From positions 1 to 40,790 of the forward strand of contig JAGBJQ010000110.1 in assembly GCA_017934385.1 (NCBI GenBank): a stretch of DNA of 40,790 nucleotides, given 5' to 3'. The notes under the pieces were generated by a model. That model searched no databases. It saw only the letters and a list, made by a program, of their open reading frames with translations, and was not told the DNA's origin. The stretch's first letter is position 1, and the number at the start of each line of letters is the position of its first letter. The position numbers and the translations under genes are program-made. This stretch comes from Campylobacter sp. (GTDB lineage: Bacteria > Campylobacterota > Campylobacteria > Campylobacterales > Campylobacteraceae). Of the stretch, positions 8,839 to 17,653 are shown piece after piece.

Positions 8839-9114
8839 TCATTGCAAGAAATGCGAAGCATTTCCGTAAAATAAAACCAGCTAAATTTAGAAAAACTGCG
8901 TTTTTCTAAATTTAGCCACCTTGTAAAGCGTCGTCGGGGGTTGGGGGTTTGTATGGGGGACGGGGCGCGACCTCGCAATTCAAGCCCCCTTCCCCCTTAC
9001 AGAGAATTTCAAATTTCGCTAAAATTTAAAAAATCGTTCAATGCTAAATTTGGGTTGAAATTTGAATTTAAATTTTTCTGGATTGCTTCGAAAACTTCGT
9101 TTTCTCGCAATGAC
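8839..9114 (+). repeat. Composite palindromic repeat, copy A (about 275 bp, non-coding)
   Basis: Modules in order: a small palindrome (GAAATGC, GAA loop, GCATTTC at 8848-8864); a 17-bp AT-rich stem pairing 8880-8896 with 8900-8916; a link containing GTAAAGCGTCGTCGG; a GC-rich stem pairing about 8951-8965 with 8986-9000, with two mismatches; an AT-rich link with AAAATCGTTCAATGC; and a terminal unit GATTGCTTCG...CTCGCAATGAC at 9081-9114. The same modules recur in the same order at 12731-13007 and, inverted, at 37286-37555. No convincing coding potential: small ORFs across it do not recur intact in the other copies. Confidence 0.85.
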
Positions 9115-9148
9115 AGCAAATTTGCAAATTTGGAATTTTGATTTCGTA

Positions 9149-9352
9149 GATTGCTTCGGCGATAAATCGCCTCGCAATGACAAATTAGGCAAAATTTACG
9201 CTTGATTTGTCATTGCGAGCCGTGCTTGCACGGCGTGGCAATCTACGAGTATAAAATTTAAAGTCGATTTTTTGCAAAATTTTAAAATTTAGCACGAGGA
9301 ATTTTATACTCATAGATTGCTTCGGCGCTGTAAAACAGCTCCTCGCAATAAC
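9149..9352 (+). repeat. Three short palindromic units with variable inner stems (cluster A)
   Basis: Units lie at 9149-9181 (inner stem GGCGAT/ATCGCC), 9209-9243 (GCCGTGC/GCACGGC) and 9315-9352 (GGCGCTG/CAGCTCC, one mismatch). Each has outer arms ATTGC and GCAAT in the context GATTGC...GCAATGAC or its reverse complement. The unit at 9081-9114 (GAAAAC/GTTTTC) closes the composite repeat just before them. The AT-rich spacers contain no recognisable gene. Confidence 0.85.
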
Positions 9353-9426
9353 AAAATAGGCAAAATTTGCAATTTTTCCCAAAAAATTTTAAAATTAAAA
9401 ACTAAAAATTTAAAAAAGGAAAAAAA

Positions 9427-9813
9427 ATGAAAAACCTAATCCTACCCTGCCTAATCGCGCTAAGCTTCACAGGTTGCGCCTTTTTCGCGCCACGCACCAC
9501 GCCACTTTGCCCAGACACCACCGCCAGCAAAATGCAGATTTCTAGCTACACAAGACAGAGCAAAGTCGCATATACATATAAATTTATAAATGGTAGCGAG
9601 CAATGCAGTGCCAAATCAAATAAATACTTCGCCAACCCAGGCGATGTCGCACTCATCAGCGTTACAAACGGCACCGTTTTGAGCTCGCAAATACTCTCTC
9701 GCAAAATCACCCCTGGCAAGAAAGAGAGCTACACGCCGACCAAAATCATCAAAAAACAGCTCCACAAAAACGAAAATATCAAAGCCCCAACCGAGGAAAA
9801 AATCAGTTTTTGA
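9427..9813 (+). CDS. Small predicted lipoprotein of unknown function
   Basis: A 128-residue protein with a lipoprotein signal (MKNLILPCLIALSFTGC, lipidated Cys at residue 17). The mature domain has a Cys pair (Cys 28 and one near residue 61) that could form a disulfide, several beta-strand-like stretches (SKVAYTYKFING, DVALISVTNGTVLSSQIL) and a basic C-terminus. I do not recognise the family. An AAAAAGGA site precedes the ATG. It stands alone between a repeat cluster and the porin region. Confidence 0.75.
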   Translation: MKNLILPCLIALSFTGCAFFAPRTTPLCPDTTASKMQISSYTRQSKVAYTYKFINGSEQCSAKSNKYFANPGDVALISVTNGTVLSSQILSRKITPGKKESYTPTKIIKKQLHKNENIKAPTEEKISF

Positions 9814-9958
9814 TAACTTACGCCCGAATTTCGCCCTTTAAATTTAACGCAAAATTAACAAAAAGGGCAAATTTCGCGCCAAAAATTATAAATTTTGCAT
9901 AAATTTTATGAATTTTATCAGCCAAATTTAGCTTAACTGCAAATTTTTCACTATTAAA

Positions 9959-9971
9959 AATAATTCTCATT
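9959..9971. promoter_or_regulatory. Fur-box-like sequence upstream of the candidate sRNA and porin
   Basis: AATAATTCTCATT is the reverse complement of AATGAGAATTATT, a sequence often found within Fur boxes of enteric bacteria and pseudomonads. It lies about 30 bp upstream of the TACAAT at 10000-10005. Campylobacter Fur sites diverge from the enteric consensus, so this is suggestive only. Confidence 0.35.
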
Positions 9972-10011
9972 TGTTGCCATATATTTACTCAAATTTAGCT
10001 ACAATCACCCT

Positions 10012-10067
10012 ATCGAAATCAAACTCCTTTCAATATTTGCGAGGCGCAAGAGCGTCTCGCTTTTTTT
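10012..10067 (+). ncRNA. Candidate small RNA upstream of the porin gene
   Basis: A TACAAT -10 box (10000-10005) would start transcription near 10012. A strong terminator follows: stem 10039-10047 with 10052-10060, 4-base loop, then seven T (10061-10067). The transcript would be about 56 nt. Its unpaired 5' part contains AACTCCTT (10022-10029), perfectly complementary over 8 nt to AAGGAGTT (10190-10197), the ribosome-binding site of the porin gene. The rest of 9814-10011 shows no ORF of note. Confidence 0.4.
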
Positions 10068-10159
10068 ATGCAAAATTCAGCGATTTTGGTTAATACTCGG
10101 TAACAAAATGGTTATATTTCAGTAAAATTAAGATTGTTTTAAGCAAATAATTCAGTATT

Positions 10160-10200
10160 TTGTGCTACTATTACGACCATAACTTTTACAAGGAGTTCAA
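10160..10200 (+). promoter_or_regulatory. Porin promoter and ribosome-binding site
   Basis: TGCTACTAT (extended -10, TACTAT at 10165-10170) lies 30 bp before the porin ATG, and AAGGAGTT (10190-10197) is a strong ribosome-binding site. The very short leader would begin near 10177. It is separate from the upstream terminated transcript. Confidence 0.55.
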
Positions 10201-11415
10201 ATGAAATTATTCAAACTTAGTTTAGCAGCTGCACTAGCAGCAGGTGCATTTGCTACATCAGCAAGTGCTGTGGCATTAGAAGATGCAATCAAAGATGTAG
10301 ATGTAAGCGGTTTCGCTTGGATGCGCGTTGATTCATACAAAGGTGATAATGGTACAAAAACCGACAATAAACATGCATGGAAATTCAAAGGCGTTGTTAA
10401 TACAAATGTAAAAATCGATGACAACTTCTTCGGCGTAGTTGGCGTTCGCCTTGGTGCCGATGAAGATCCAGCAGACGGCACAAGAACTGATGCAACTAGC
10501 AAAAATTTCGACCTATACCAAGCATACCTAGGATATAAAATTGGTGGCACTACTATCCAAATGGGTCGCCAAAAACTAGGCACATTCTTCACAGACGATA
10601 TGTATGGTGATGGTTTCAAAGTCCTTAACCAAGATATCGAAGGCTTAACTCTTGCAGCTTTGTGGATGGATGCATTAGAGGCTGATGGCGATATTGGCGT
10701 CATGCTAAACGGAGATTTATCTGAGCTTGGTATAACAAAAAATGATAGCGGACATAACAAATTAGTAGATAATAAATCATTAGTTCAACACAACCTATGG
10801 GGCGTAGCTGCTATCGGTTCTTATGATCCAGTATCTTTCCAACTATGGTATGCTGGTTTGCAAGATGTTGTTGATTTATTCGCAGTTGAGGCTGGTCTAA
10901 GCTTCGATGTTACAGAGGATATCAACCTAGGCTTGACAGCTCAATACGCTTACTCAAATTTCAACGATGACTATGTAGCGCTTGGCGCAGATGATGCTAA
11001 TTTCTTCGCAGTTGAGGCTAGCACAAGCCTATTTGGATTTGATTTAACAGCTGGTTATGTTCAATACGATACAGATTCAAAAGTTCATTCAAGAGTATCA
11101 TTTGAAGACCAAGGCTCTTTCATCAGCCCAGGTGAAGATTTACTTAGCTACACACATTTCACAGGTGATAACCACGCTTGGTTCATCACAGCTGCTTATG
11201 CTATCGCAGATACTGGTCTAACAATCGGCGATGATTTCGTTAGTGGTGAATTCGACGATGAAGACGCTTGGGAAAATGTTGTTAGAGTTAATTACAAATA
11301 CAACAAAAAACTTAGCTTCCAAACTTGGTGGTCACATGTTAAATACGACGGCAAAAACGGCGCAAAAGACACAGAAGACGATCACATCAGATTCCAAGCT
11401 AGATACGCTTTCTAA
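10201..11415 (+). CDS. Major outer membrane porin (Campylobacter MOMP family)
   Basis: Trimeric general porin of the outer membrane, 404 residues. The signal peptide (MKLFKLSLAAALAAGAF to SASA, about 23 residues) is nearly that of C. jejuni PorA, followed by the family-typical LEDAIKDVDVSGFAWMR. The mature protein is beta-rich with alternating Asp/Gly-rich loops and ends with the C-terminal aromatic signature IRFQARYAF recognised by the BAM machinery. Codon use is visibly biased toward a restricted set, as expected for a very highly expressed gene. It is monocistronic, with its own promoter and a strong terminator. Confidence 0.93.
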   Translation: MKLFKLSLAAALAAGAFATSASAVALEDAIKDVDVSGFAWMRVDSYKGDNGTKTDNKHAWKFKGVVNTNVKIDDNFFGVVGVRLGADEDPADGTRTDATSKNFDLYQAYLGYKIGGTTIQMGRQKLGTFFTDDMYGDGFKVLNQDIEGLTLAALWMDALEADGDIGVMLNGDLSELGITKNDSGHNKLVDNKSLVQHNLWGVAAIGSYDPVSFQLWYAGLQDVVDLFAVEAGLSFDVTEDINLGLTAQYAYSNFNDDYVALGADDANFFAVEASTSLFGFDLTAGYVQYDTDSKVHSRVSFEDQGSFISPGEDLLSYTHFTGDNHAWFITAAYAIADTGLTIGDDFVSGEFDDEDAWENVVRVNYKYNKKLSFQTWWSHVKYDGKNGAKDTEDDHIRFQARYAF

Positions 11416-11442
11416 TCATTTACTCTGATTAGATATAATCTA

Positions 11443-11468
11443 GGGCGAGGGCAAAACCTCGCCCTTTT
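11443..11468 (+). terminator. Intrinsic terminator of the porin gene
   Basis: Perfect 8-bp stem GGGCGAGG (11443-11450) with CCTCGCCC (11457-11464), a 6-base GCAAAA loop and a T-run directly after. It is placed 28 bp after the porin stop. Confidence 0.9.
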
Positions 11469-11492
11469 TAAATTCTATCGACAAGGTATCAA

Positions 11493-12062
11493 ATGAAGAT
11501 TTTAAAACTTTCGTTTTTAGCATGTTTTTGTGTAGGTGCGCTTTTGGGGGCTAATGAGCAAGAAGAAAGTTATGTATTTGAAGCAAAAGGCGAGTTTGCC
11601 AAAGAGCTAAAATCTCTCATCGAAAAACATTCCAAAGACGAAAATATCACAGTCAATGTCTATAAAAACGACGGCTCAAAAGGTGGCGTGATAAATACTA
11701 TTAAGCATAACCCTGCCGCTGCCAAAGAAGAGGGAGCTAAGCTTTTCGCTGCTAAATGCGCCTCATGCCACGGCACAAACGGCGAAAAGCGCGCTCACGG
11801 CGTATCTAAAAAAATCAAAAATCTATCCGCAGGCGAAATTGCTATGGCGATTAGCGACTACGGCTCAGATTATGAATATGGCGGCAAAAAAGCATATTTA
11901 ATGAACTCTATCGCACTATCTACGACCTCGACAGAGATAGGCTATATCATCGCATTTTTAAAGGGCGACACTTCATTTTTGCCTGGCGGTTCAAGCTCTG
12001 CGCGTGGTGCCAACACCGATATTTCGACAACTCCAAGCGAGCAAGGCTCATATCTAAAATAA
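11493..12062 (+). CDS. Periplasmic monohaem c-type cytochrome
   Basis: A 189-residue exported electron carrier. An N-terminal signal peptide (about 20 residues, ending LLGA) is followed by a charged region of about 60 residues and a class I cytochrome c domain with haem motif CASCHG (Cys 89, Cys 92, His 93). A downstream Met within KKAYLMNSIAL could be the axial ligand. The C-terminus is Ser/Gly-rich. Such small cytochromes shuttle electrons between bc1 and terminal oxidases or reductases; the partner cannot be told from the neighbours. The gene starts 25 bp after the porin terminator and lies 9 bp before the DJ-1 gene, so those two may be co-transcribed. Confidence 0.85.
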   Translation: MKILKLSFLACFCVGALLGANEQEESYVFEAKGEFAKELKSLIEKHSKDENITVNVYKNDGSKGGVINTIKHNPAAAKEEGAKLFAAKCASCHGTNGEKRAHGVSKKIKNLSAGEIAMAISDYGSDYEYGGKKAYLMNSIALSTTSTEIGYIIAFLKGDTSFLPGGSSSARGANTDISTTPSEQGSYLK

Positions 12063-12071
12063 AGGAAAAAA

Positions 12072-12614
12072 ATGAAAGTAGCCGTTATTTTAGCCAATGG
12101 CTTCGAGGAAATCGAGGCAATAAGCGTGGTTGATTTGCTAAGACGCGCCGGGGTCGACGCTAAATTTCTCGGTTTAGAGAAAAAATGCGTTACAGGCTCT
12201 CACGGCGTGGAAATCATCGCCGATGATTTACTAGCAAATTTAGACATTAACGAATACGAAATGATAGTCTTGCCGGGCGGTTTGCCAGGTGCCGAGCATT
12301 TGGCAAAAAGCGAAAAGCTAGGCGAAATTTTACGCGAATTTGACAAAGTCGGCAAAAAAATCGGCGCAATCTGCGCTGCACCATGGGCGCTAAGCACAGC
12401 TGGCGTGCTAAAAGATAACTACACTTGCTATCCCGACTTCGAAGGCACGGTCGCGCACGCTGGCTACACTGCTAGCGCAAATGTCATAATAGATAAAAAT
12501 ATCATTACCTCTCGTGGTCCAGCCACTGCAATGGAGTTCGCACTCGCAATCGTGCGCGAACTAAAAGGCGAGCAAGCTTTTAGCACACTAAAATCCGAGC
12601 TACTTTTTAACTAA
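12072..12614 (+). CDS. DJ-1/PfpI family protein
   Basis: A 180-residue cytoplasmic protein of the DJ-1/YajL branch. The nucleophile-elbow Cys lies in GAICAAPWAL (Cys 101), the conserved Glu in GFEEIEA (Glu 15), and the family-typical ITSRGPATAMEFAL follows. DJ-1 proteins are linked to oxidative and carbonyl stress, reported activities including glyoxalase-type and deglycase reactions, the latter disputed. AAAGGAAAAAA precedes the ATG. Pairing with a cytochrome gene is compatible with a redox-stress setting but does not prove it. Confidence 0.9.
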   Translation: MKVAVILANGFEEIEAISVVDLLRRAGVDAKFLGLEKKCVTGSHGVEIIADDLLANLDINEYEMIVLPGGLPGAEHLAKSEKLGEILREFDKVGKKIGAICAAPWALSTAGVLKDNYTCYPDFEGTVAHAGYTASANVIIDKNIITSRGPATAMEFALAIVRELKGEQAFSTLKSELLFN

Positions 12615-12670
12615 AACAAATATTTTCACTAACTCTCAATGACAAATTAGGCAAAATTTACGCTTGATTT

Positions 12671-13352
12671 GTCATTGCGAGGCGACGCAGTCGCCGTGGC
12701 AATCCAGTAAAATTCCATTATCTATAATCTGTCATTGTGAGAAATGCGAAGCATTTCAGTTAAACAAAATCAGCTAAATTTTAAAAAGCAACGCTTTTTA
12801 AAATTTAGCCACCTTGTAAAGCGTCGTCGGGGGTTAGGGGATTGTAAGGGGGAAGGGGCGCGACCTCGCAATTCAAGCCCCCTTCCCCCTTACGAAAAAA
12901 GCAAAATTTTGCCTAAAATTTAAAAAATCGTTCAATGCCAAATTTAGATTGAATTTTGCTTTAAATTTTTCTGGATTGCTTCGCTCGTTACACTCGCTCG
13001 CAATGACAGTAAATTTAGTGCAAGGAATTTTAAAGTCGTAGATTGCTTCGTCACTTCGCTCCTCGCAATGACAATAGCGAGTAAAATTTGTTTAATTTGT
13101 CATTGCGAGAATTTTGCATTAGCAAAATTCGTGGCAATCTACGAATATGAAATTTAAGCTCAGTATTTTTGTAGAATTTATCAAATTTTGCAAGAATTTT
13201 ATAAATCGTTCAATGCTAAATTTTGATTGAATTTTGAATTTAAATTTCCCTGGATTGCTTCGAGCCTTTCGGCTCTCGCAATGACAGCAAATTTAGTGCA
13301 AGGAATTTTAAAGTCGTAGATTGCTTCGCTTTCTGCGAAAGCTCGCAATGAC
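12671..13352. repeat. Palindromic repeat cluster B, containing composite copy B
   Basis: The 820-bp gap between the DJ-1 gene and dnaE is filled with repeats. Short units: 12671-12705 (inner stem GGCGAC/GTCGCC), 13041-13072 (weak stem), 13099-13139 (GAATTTTGC/GCAAAATTC), 13253-13285 (GAGCC/GGCTC) and 13319-13352 (GCTTTC/GAAAGC). The composite repeat occupies 12731-13007 and ends in a unit with the inner sequence CTCGTTACACTCG. Its GC-rich stem is perfect here: 12844-12858 pairs with 12879-12893 over 15 bp. A dnaE promoter-like TGCTAAAAT (TAAAAT at 13407-13412) lies after the cluster. Confidence 0.88.
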
Positions 13353-13436
13353 AAATTTAAGCAAATTCTCCAAATTTCAAAAAGCCAAAATTTAACCCCT
13401 TTTTGCTAAAATGAGCGCAAAATCAAAGGACATTTT

Positions 13437-16400
13437 ATGAGCGAATTCACACATTTACACCTGCATACAGAATACTCATTGCTTGACGGGGCCAACAAAG
13501 TCAGCGAACTAGCCAAAATCCTAGCCGAGCGCGGCGCCAAAGCCTGCGCAATCACAGATCACGGCAATATGTTTGGGGCAATCGATTTTTACCAAACCAT
13601 GCGCAAAAACGGCATAAAGCCAATCATCGGTATCGAAGCCTATATCCACAACCACGATGATATCGGCGATAAAAGCGACAAACAACGCTTTCACCTAATA
13701 CTCCTAGCCAAAAATGAAACTGGATACAAAAACCTAATGTATCTTAGCTCGCAAGCCTTTTTAAACGGATTTTACTACTATCCACGCATAAACAAAAAAC
13801 TACTTCGAGAGCATAGCGAGGGGCTTGTTTGCTCATCTGCCTGCCTTGCGGGCGAGGTTGAGTTTCACCTAAATTTAAGCGAACGAAACCTAAAACGAGG
13901 CGCAGGCGGATACGAAGCCGCCAAAAAGGCCGCCGCAGAATACAAAGAGATTTTTGGCGATGATTTTTACCTAGAAATCATGCGACACGGTATCGGCGAG
14001 CAACTAAATGTCGAAAAAGATCTAATCCGCATAGCGCGCGAGCTTGATATCAAACTCATCGCCACCAACGACGCACACTACGCTTACAAAGAGCGTGCCA
14101 CAGCCCACGATGTATATCAGTGCATAGCCATGGGCAAAACCATAAATGACGGAGATCGCCTAAAACATGTCGTAAGCGAATTTTATGTCAAATCAGATGA
14201 AGAAATGCAAAGGCTCTTTGCCGATATGCCAGAGGTCATCACAAATACGCAAGAAATAGTCGAAAAGTGCGATTTGCACTTTGCTTTCGAGGAAAAGGGC
14301 TACGCTCCCACACCGCCAAATTTCAAATTTACCCTCGAATATGCTAGCAAACACGGACTAAGCCTGCCTGAGCCAGAGGCTAGATATAGCTTTGCCAATG
14401 ATGATTTTTTGTTTGATTATCTATGCCGTGAGGGTTTGAAAGAGAGATTAAAATTTATCGATGAGGCAAAACACAAAATTTACGAAGAAAGATTAAACAA
14501 AGAGCTTGAAATCATCAAAAGCATGCACTTCTCAGGCTATATGATTATCGTGCAAGACTTCATCAACTGGGCCAAAGACCACGATATCCCAGTTGGCCCA
14601 GGCCGTGGCTCTGCGGCTGGCTCGATTTGTGCGTATGCGCTTCGTATCACCGACCTAGATCCGATACCTTATAACCTGCTTTTCGAGCGATTCTTAAACC
14701 CTGCTCGTATCTCTATGCCAGATATTGATGTGGATTTTTGTCAAGCAAGGCGTGGCGAAGTAATCGATTATGTCATAAAGCAGTATGGCAAATACAATGT
14801 CGCCCAAGTAGCGACCTTTGGTAAATTGCTAGCTCGTGGCGTAATCCGCGATGTCGCCAGAGTATGTGATATGCCTCTCTCACAAGCCGACAAAATGGCA
14901 AAACTAATCCCGGAAGGCCCTGGCGTAACCCTAACTGGCGTCGGCGATCCAAGTAGTGATAAATACAACCCGGGTGCTTATGAGCAATAACAAAAAATCG
15001 CCGAATTAATCCAAAGCGACCCCACAGCCGCGCAAGTATGGGAGTTCGCGCTTCAATTAGAGGGCTTAAACCGCAACGCCGGCATGCACGCAGCAGGCGT
15101 GGTTATCTCAAACGAGGAGTTATGGCATAAAGCACCGCTTTTCAAGCAAGATAAAGGCGATGACGCGCGTATCGTCACGCAGTATATGAAAAACTACCTA
15201 GAAGATGTGGATCTCATCAAATTTGACTTTTTGGGGCTTAAAACTCTCGATGTCATCGACAGCGCGCTAAAACTCATAAAAAGGCGATATGATAAAGACA
15301 TAATCTGGGAAAAAATAGATTTTAACGACCCTGCGACTTATAAAACAATCCAATCAGGCAACACGCTTGGAATTTTCCAAATCGAGGGCGCTGGCATGCA
15401 AGATTTAGCTGTAAATTTAAAGCCAGATAGATTTGAGGATATCATCGCGATGATTTCGCTATATCGCCCAGGTCCAATGGATCTAATCCCGCGCTTTATA
15501 GATATCAAACACGGACGCGAGGAAGCCTCGTATATGTTCCCGCAAATCAAGGAAATTTTAGAGCCGACTTATGGAATCATCGTCTATCAAGAGCAGGTCA
15601 TGCAACTAGTGCAAACTATCGGCGGATTTTCGCTTGGCGAAGCTGATTTAGTGCGTAGAGCCATGGGTAAAAAGGACGAAAGAAAGCTAGCTCACATGAG
15701 AGAGCAGTATTTAGAGGGTGCTAAAACAAACGGCTTTGATGTCGCTAAGGCAAACGAGCTATTTGATATGATTATGAAATTTGCCTCTTATGGATTTAAC
15801 AAATCCCACGCGGCGGCTTATTCGATGATTACATTTCAAACAGCCTATCTTAAAACCTACTATCCAGCCGAATTTATGGCTGGTTTGCTCACATCTGAGG
15901 AGGGAAACACAGATAAAGTCGCAAAATATATCGATGAAGCAAAACGGCTTGGTATCGGGCTAAAACAACCATCAATCAACCAAAGTTTGCGCGGATTTAG
16001 CGTAATCGACGATGAGGCAAGCGAATCGGGCCAGTCTATCATCTACGGACTTGGCGCGATTAAGGGCGTAGGATCTGCTGCAATAGAAAATATCTTGGAG
16101 CTTCAAAACGAAAGGCTTTTTGAAAATATCGATGATTTTGCCACCAGAGTGGATAATTTCAAGGTCAATAAAAAGGTCATCGAGTCCCTAACCTACGGCG
16201 GTGCGATGGATTGTTTGGGTAAAACTAGGCTTGCGATTATCCAAAACATGGAAAATATCCTAGATGTGATGAAAAAAATCACAGAAATCAAAAAAGACGC
16301 TCAAAGCTCGCTATTTGGCGAAGATGAGGAGATGACCGAGGGAATAAAAGTAAGCTTCGTGGAAAACGCTGAGGAATTTGCGCAAAGTGAAATTTTAAAA

Positions 16401-17564
16401 TTCGAGCAACAAACCGTGGGCGTGTATCTCTCTGGCCACCCGCTCGATGATTATAAAGAGCAAATGAGCGGTATAGATTACCTGCTCTCATCGCAATTTG
16501 GCGAGATCACGGGCGATAATGCCGAAATTTTAAGCGTTGGGCGGATCGAGGATATCACTACTCGTATCACAAAAACCGGCAAAAAAATGGGAATTTTGAC
16601 CATTTTGGATTTGCACGGCTCGTATGAACTAGCCGTATTTGACAACACGCTAAAAACTATCGAAAATTTAAGCCCTGCTGAGCTTGAAAAACCATACGCT
16701 TTTATGATAAAAATCAGCAAAAGTGCCGCTGGCGAGGGAGCGTATCAGGTCTCCTTCCTCTCAATGCTAAGCCTAGAAAACGCCAAAGACACTGGGTTTA
16801 GACCACGCTCTGGCGTATTTTTAGAGGGAAATCCGCTCAAAGTTTTCGAAAGCGAAATTTCGCCTATCACACACAGCAAATCGAGCGAATTTGATGAAAT
16901 TTTGCAAAATGATGGCTCATCAATGAAGCTTTTGTGTATCGGCAAAATCGAAAGCGTAAATTCTCGCACCACAAAATCTGGTTCGCAAATGGCGAATTTA
17001 ACCATACTCGATTTATCAGGAAGCTTCGAAGTCGCGGCATTTGGCGATGTGTGCGAAAGCGTGCTAGCCCTAAGCGATAGCGACCTAGAACGCCCGCTGG
17101 CATTTTGGGTAAGGCTTGCGAAAAACACAGGAACTTACGGCGGAAAATATCAAATTTACCTAGATGAAATTTTATCGCTCGATGAGGCGCGAAATATCGA
17201 AAACTACGCTCCTAGCGAAGTGAAGGCTTATGGCGGCTCTGCGCGCAAAGAGAGACGAAATTTTAGCGATAACGGCTTTGAAAAGGGCGAAAACGCCGCA
17301 CTTGTGGCCTTACAACAAAGCAAAAAAGAGCGCGAAGAACAACGCAAAAAGGCCGTGGATTTCGAGTTTGAAATAAGTGCTAGCGAGCTAAACCGCGACA
17401 AAATTCAAAAAATCTACTCCCTAGCCTTCAACGACAGGGATTTGAAAAACTCAAAACGCCTAATTTTGCGCGTTAGGTTTGAAAACGAGGTTTTGATCTA
17501 TCCTACCGAATACATCGTCGGCGACGATTTTGGCGAGAAAGTGGGCGAAATTTTAGCTGCGTGA
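13437..17564 (+). CDS. dnaE: DNA polymerase III subunit alpha, interrupted by an in-frame TAA
   Basis: Replicative polymerase catalytic subunit, in two open segments of the same frame: 13437-14990 (517 aa) and, after 31 sense codons, 15084-17564 from the next ATG. The TAA at 14988-14990 is the only interruption, and the protein reads smoothly across it (...NPGAYEQ, stop, QKIAELIQSD...EGLNRNAGMHAAGV). The N-terminal PHP domain (HLHTEYSLLDGA, ITDHGNMFG), the palm with catalytic PDIDVDFC, fingers (GPGRGSAAGSI) and the HhH and OB regions are all present. No ribosome-binding site precedes the ATG at 15084, so a split protein by re-initiation looks unlikely. Read through, it would be 1375 residues, longer than the roughly 1200 I recall for C. 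jejuni, partly because of a second OB-like module. Confidence 0.93.
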
Positions 17565-17603
17565 AATTTCTGAAATTTACGAATTTTAAGAATTTGAAAA
17601 TCT

Positions 17604-17632
17604 AAATTTAGCCCAAAATTTGGGCTAAATTT
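17604..17632. terminator. Bidirectional terminator between dnaE and the racemase gene
   Basis: A perfect 12-bp stem pairs 17604-17615 with 17621-17632 (AAATTTAGCCCA/TGGGCTAAATTT) around a 5-base loop. T or A runs on each side suit termination of both convergent genes. Confidence 0.8.
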
Positions 17633-17653
17633 ATTAAATTTGATTAAATTTGG

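Noticed and set aside
8941-9382. Small ORFs within repeat cluster A (for example 8941-9141 and 9185-9382)
   Set aside because: They run through palindromic repeats, carry frame-dependent nonsense in the other copies and lack ribosome-binding sites.
10197-10760. Minus-strand ORF of 187 residues opposite the porin
   Set aside because: It results from the biased codon use of the porin gene; it has no ribosome-binding site and an implausible Ser/Pro-rich composition.
15084-17564. An independent gene for the C-terminal part of DnaE
   Set aside because: It is in the same frame as the upstream part, 31 conserved codons precede it, and its ATG has no ribosome-binding site, so it is part of one dnaE gene.
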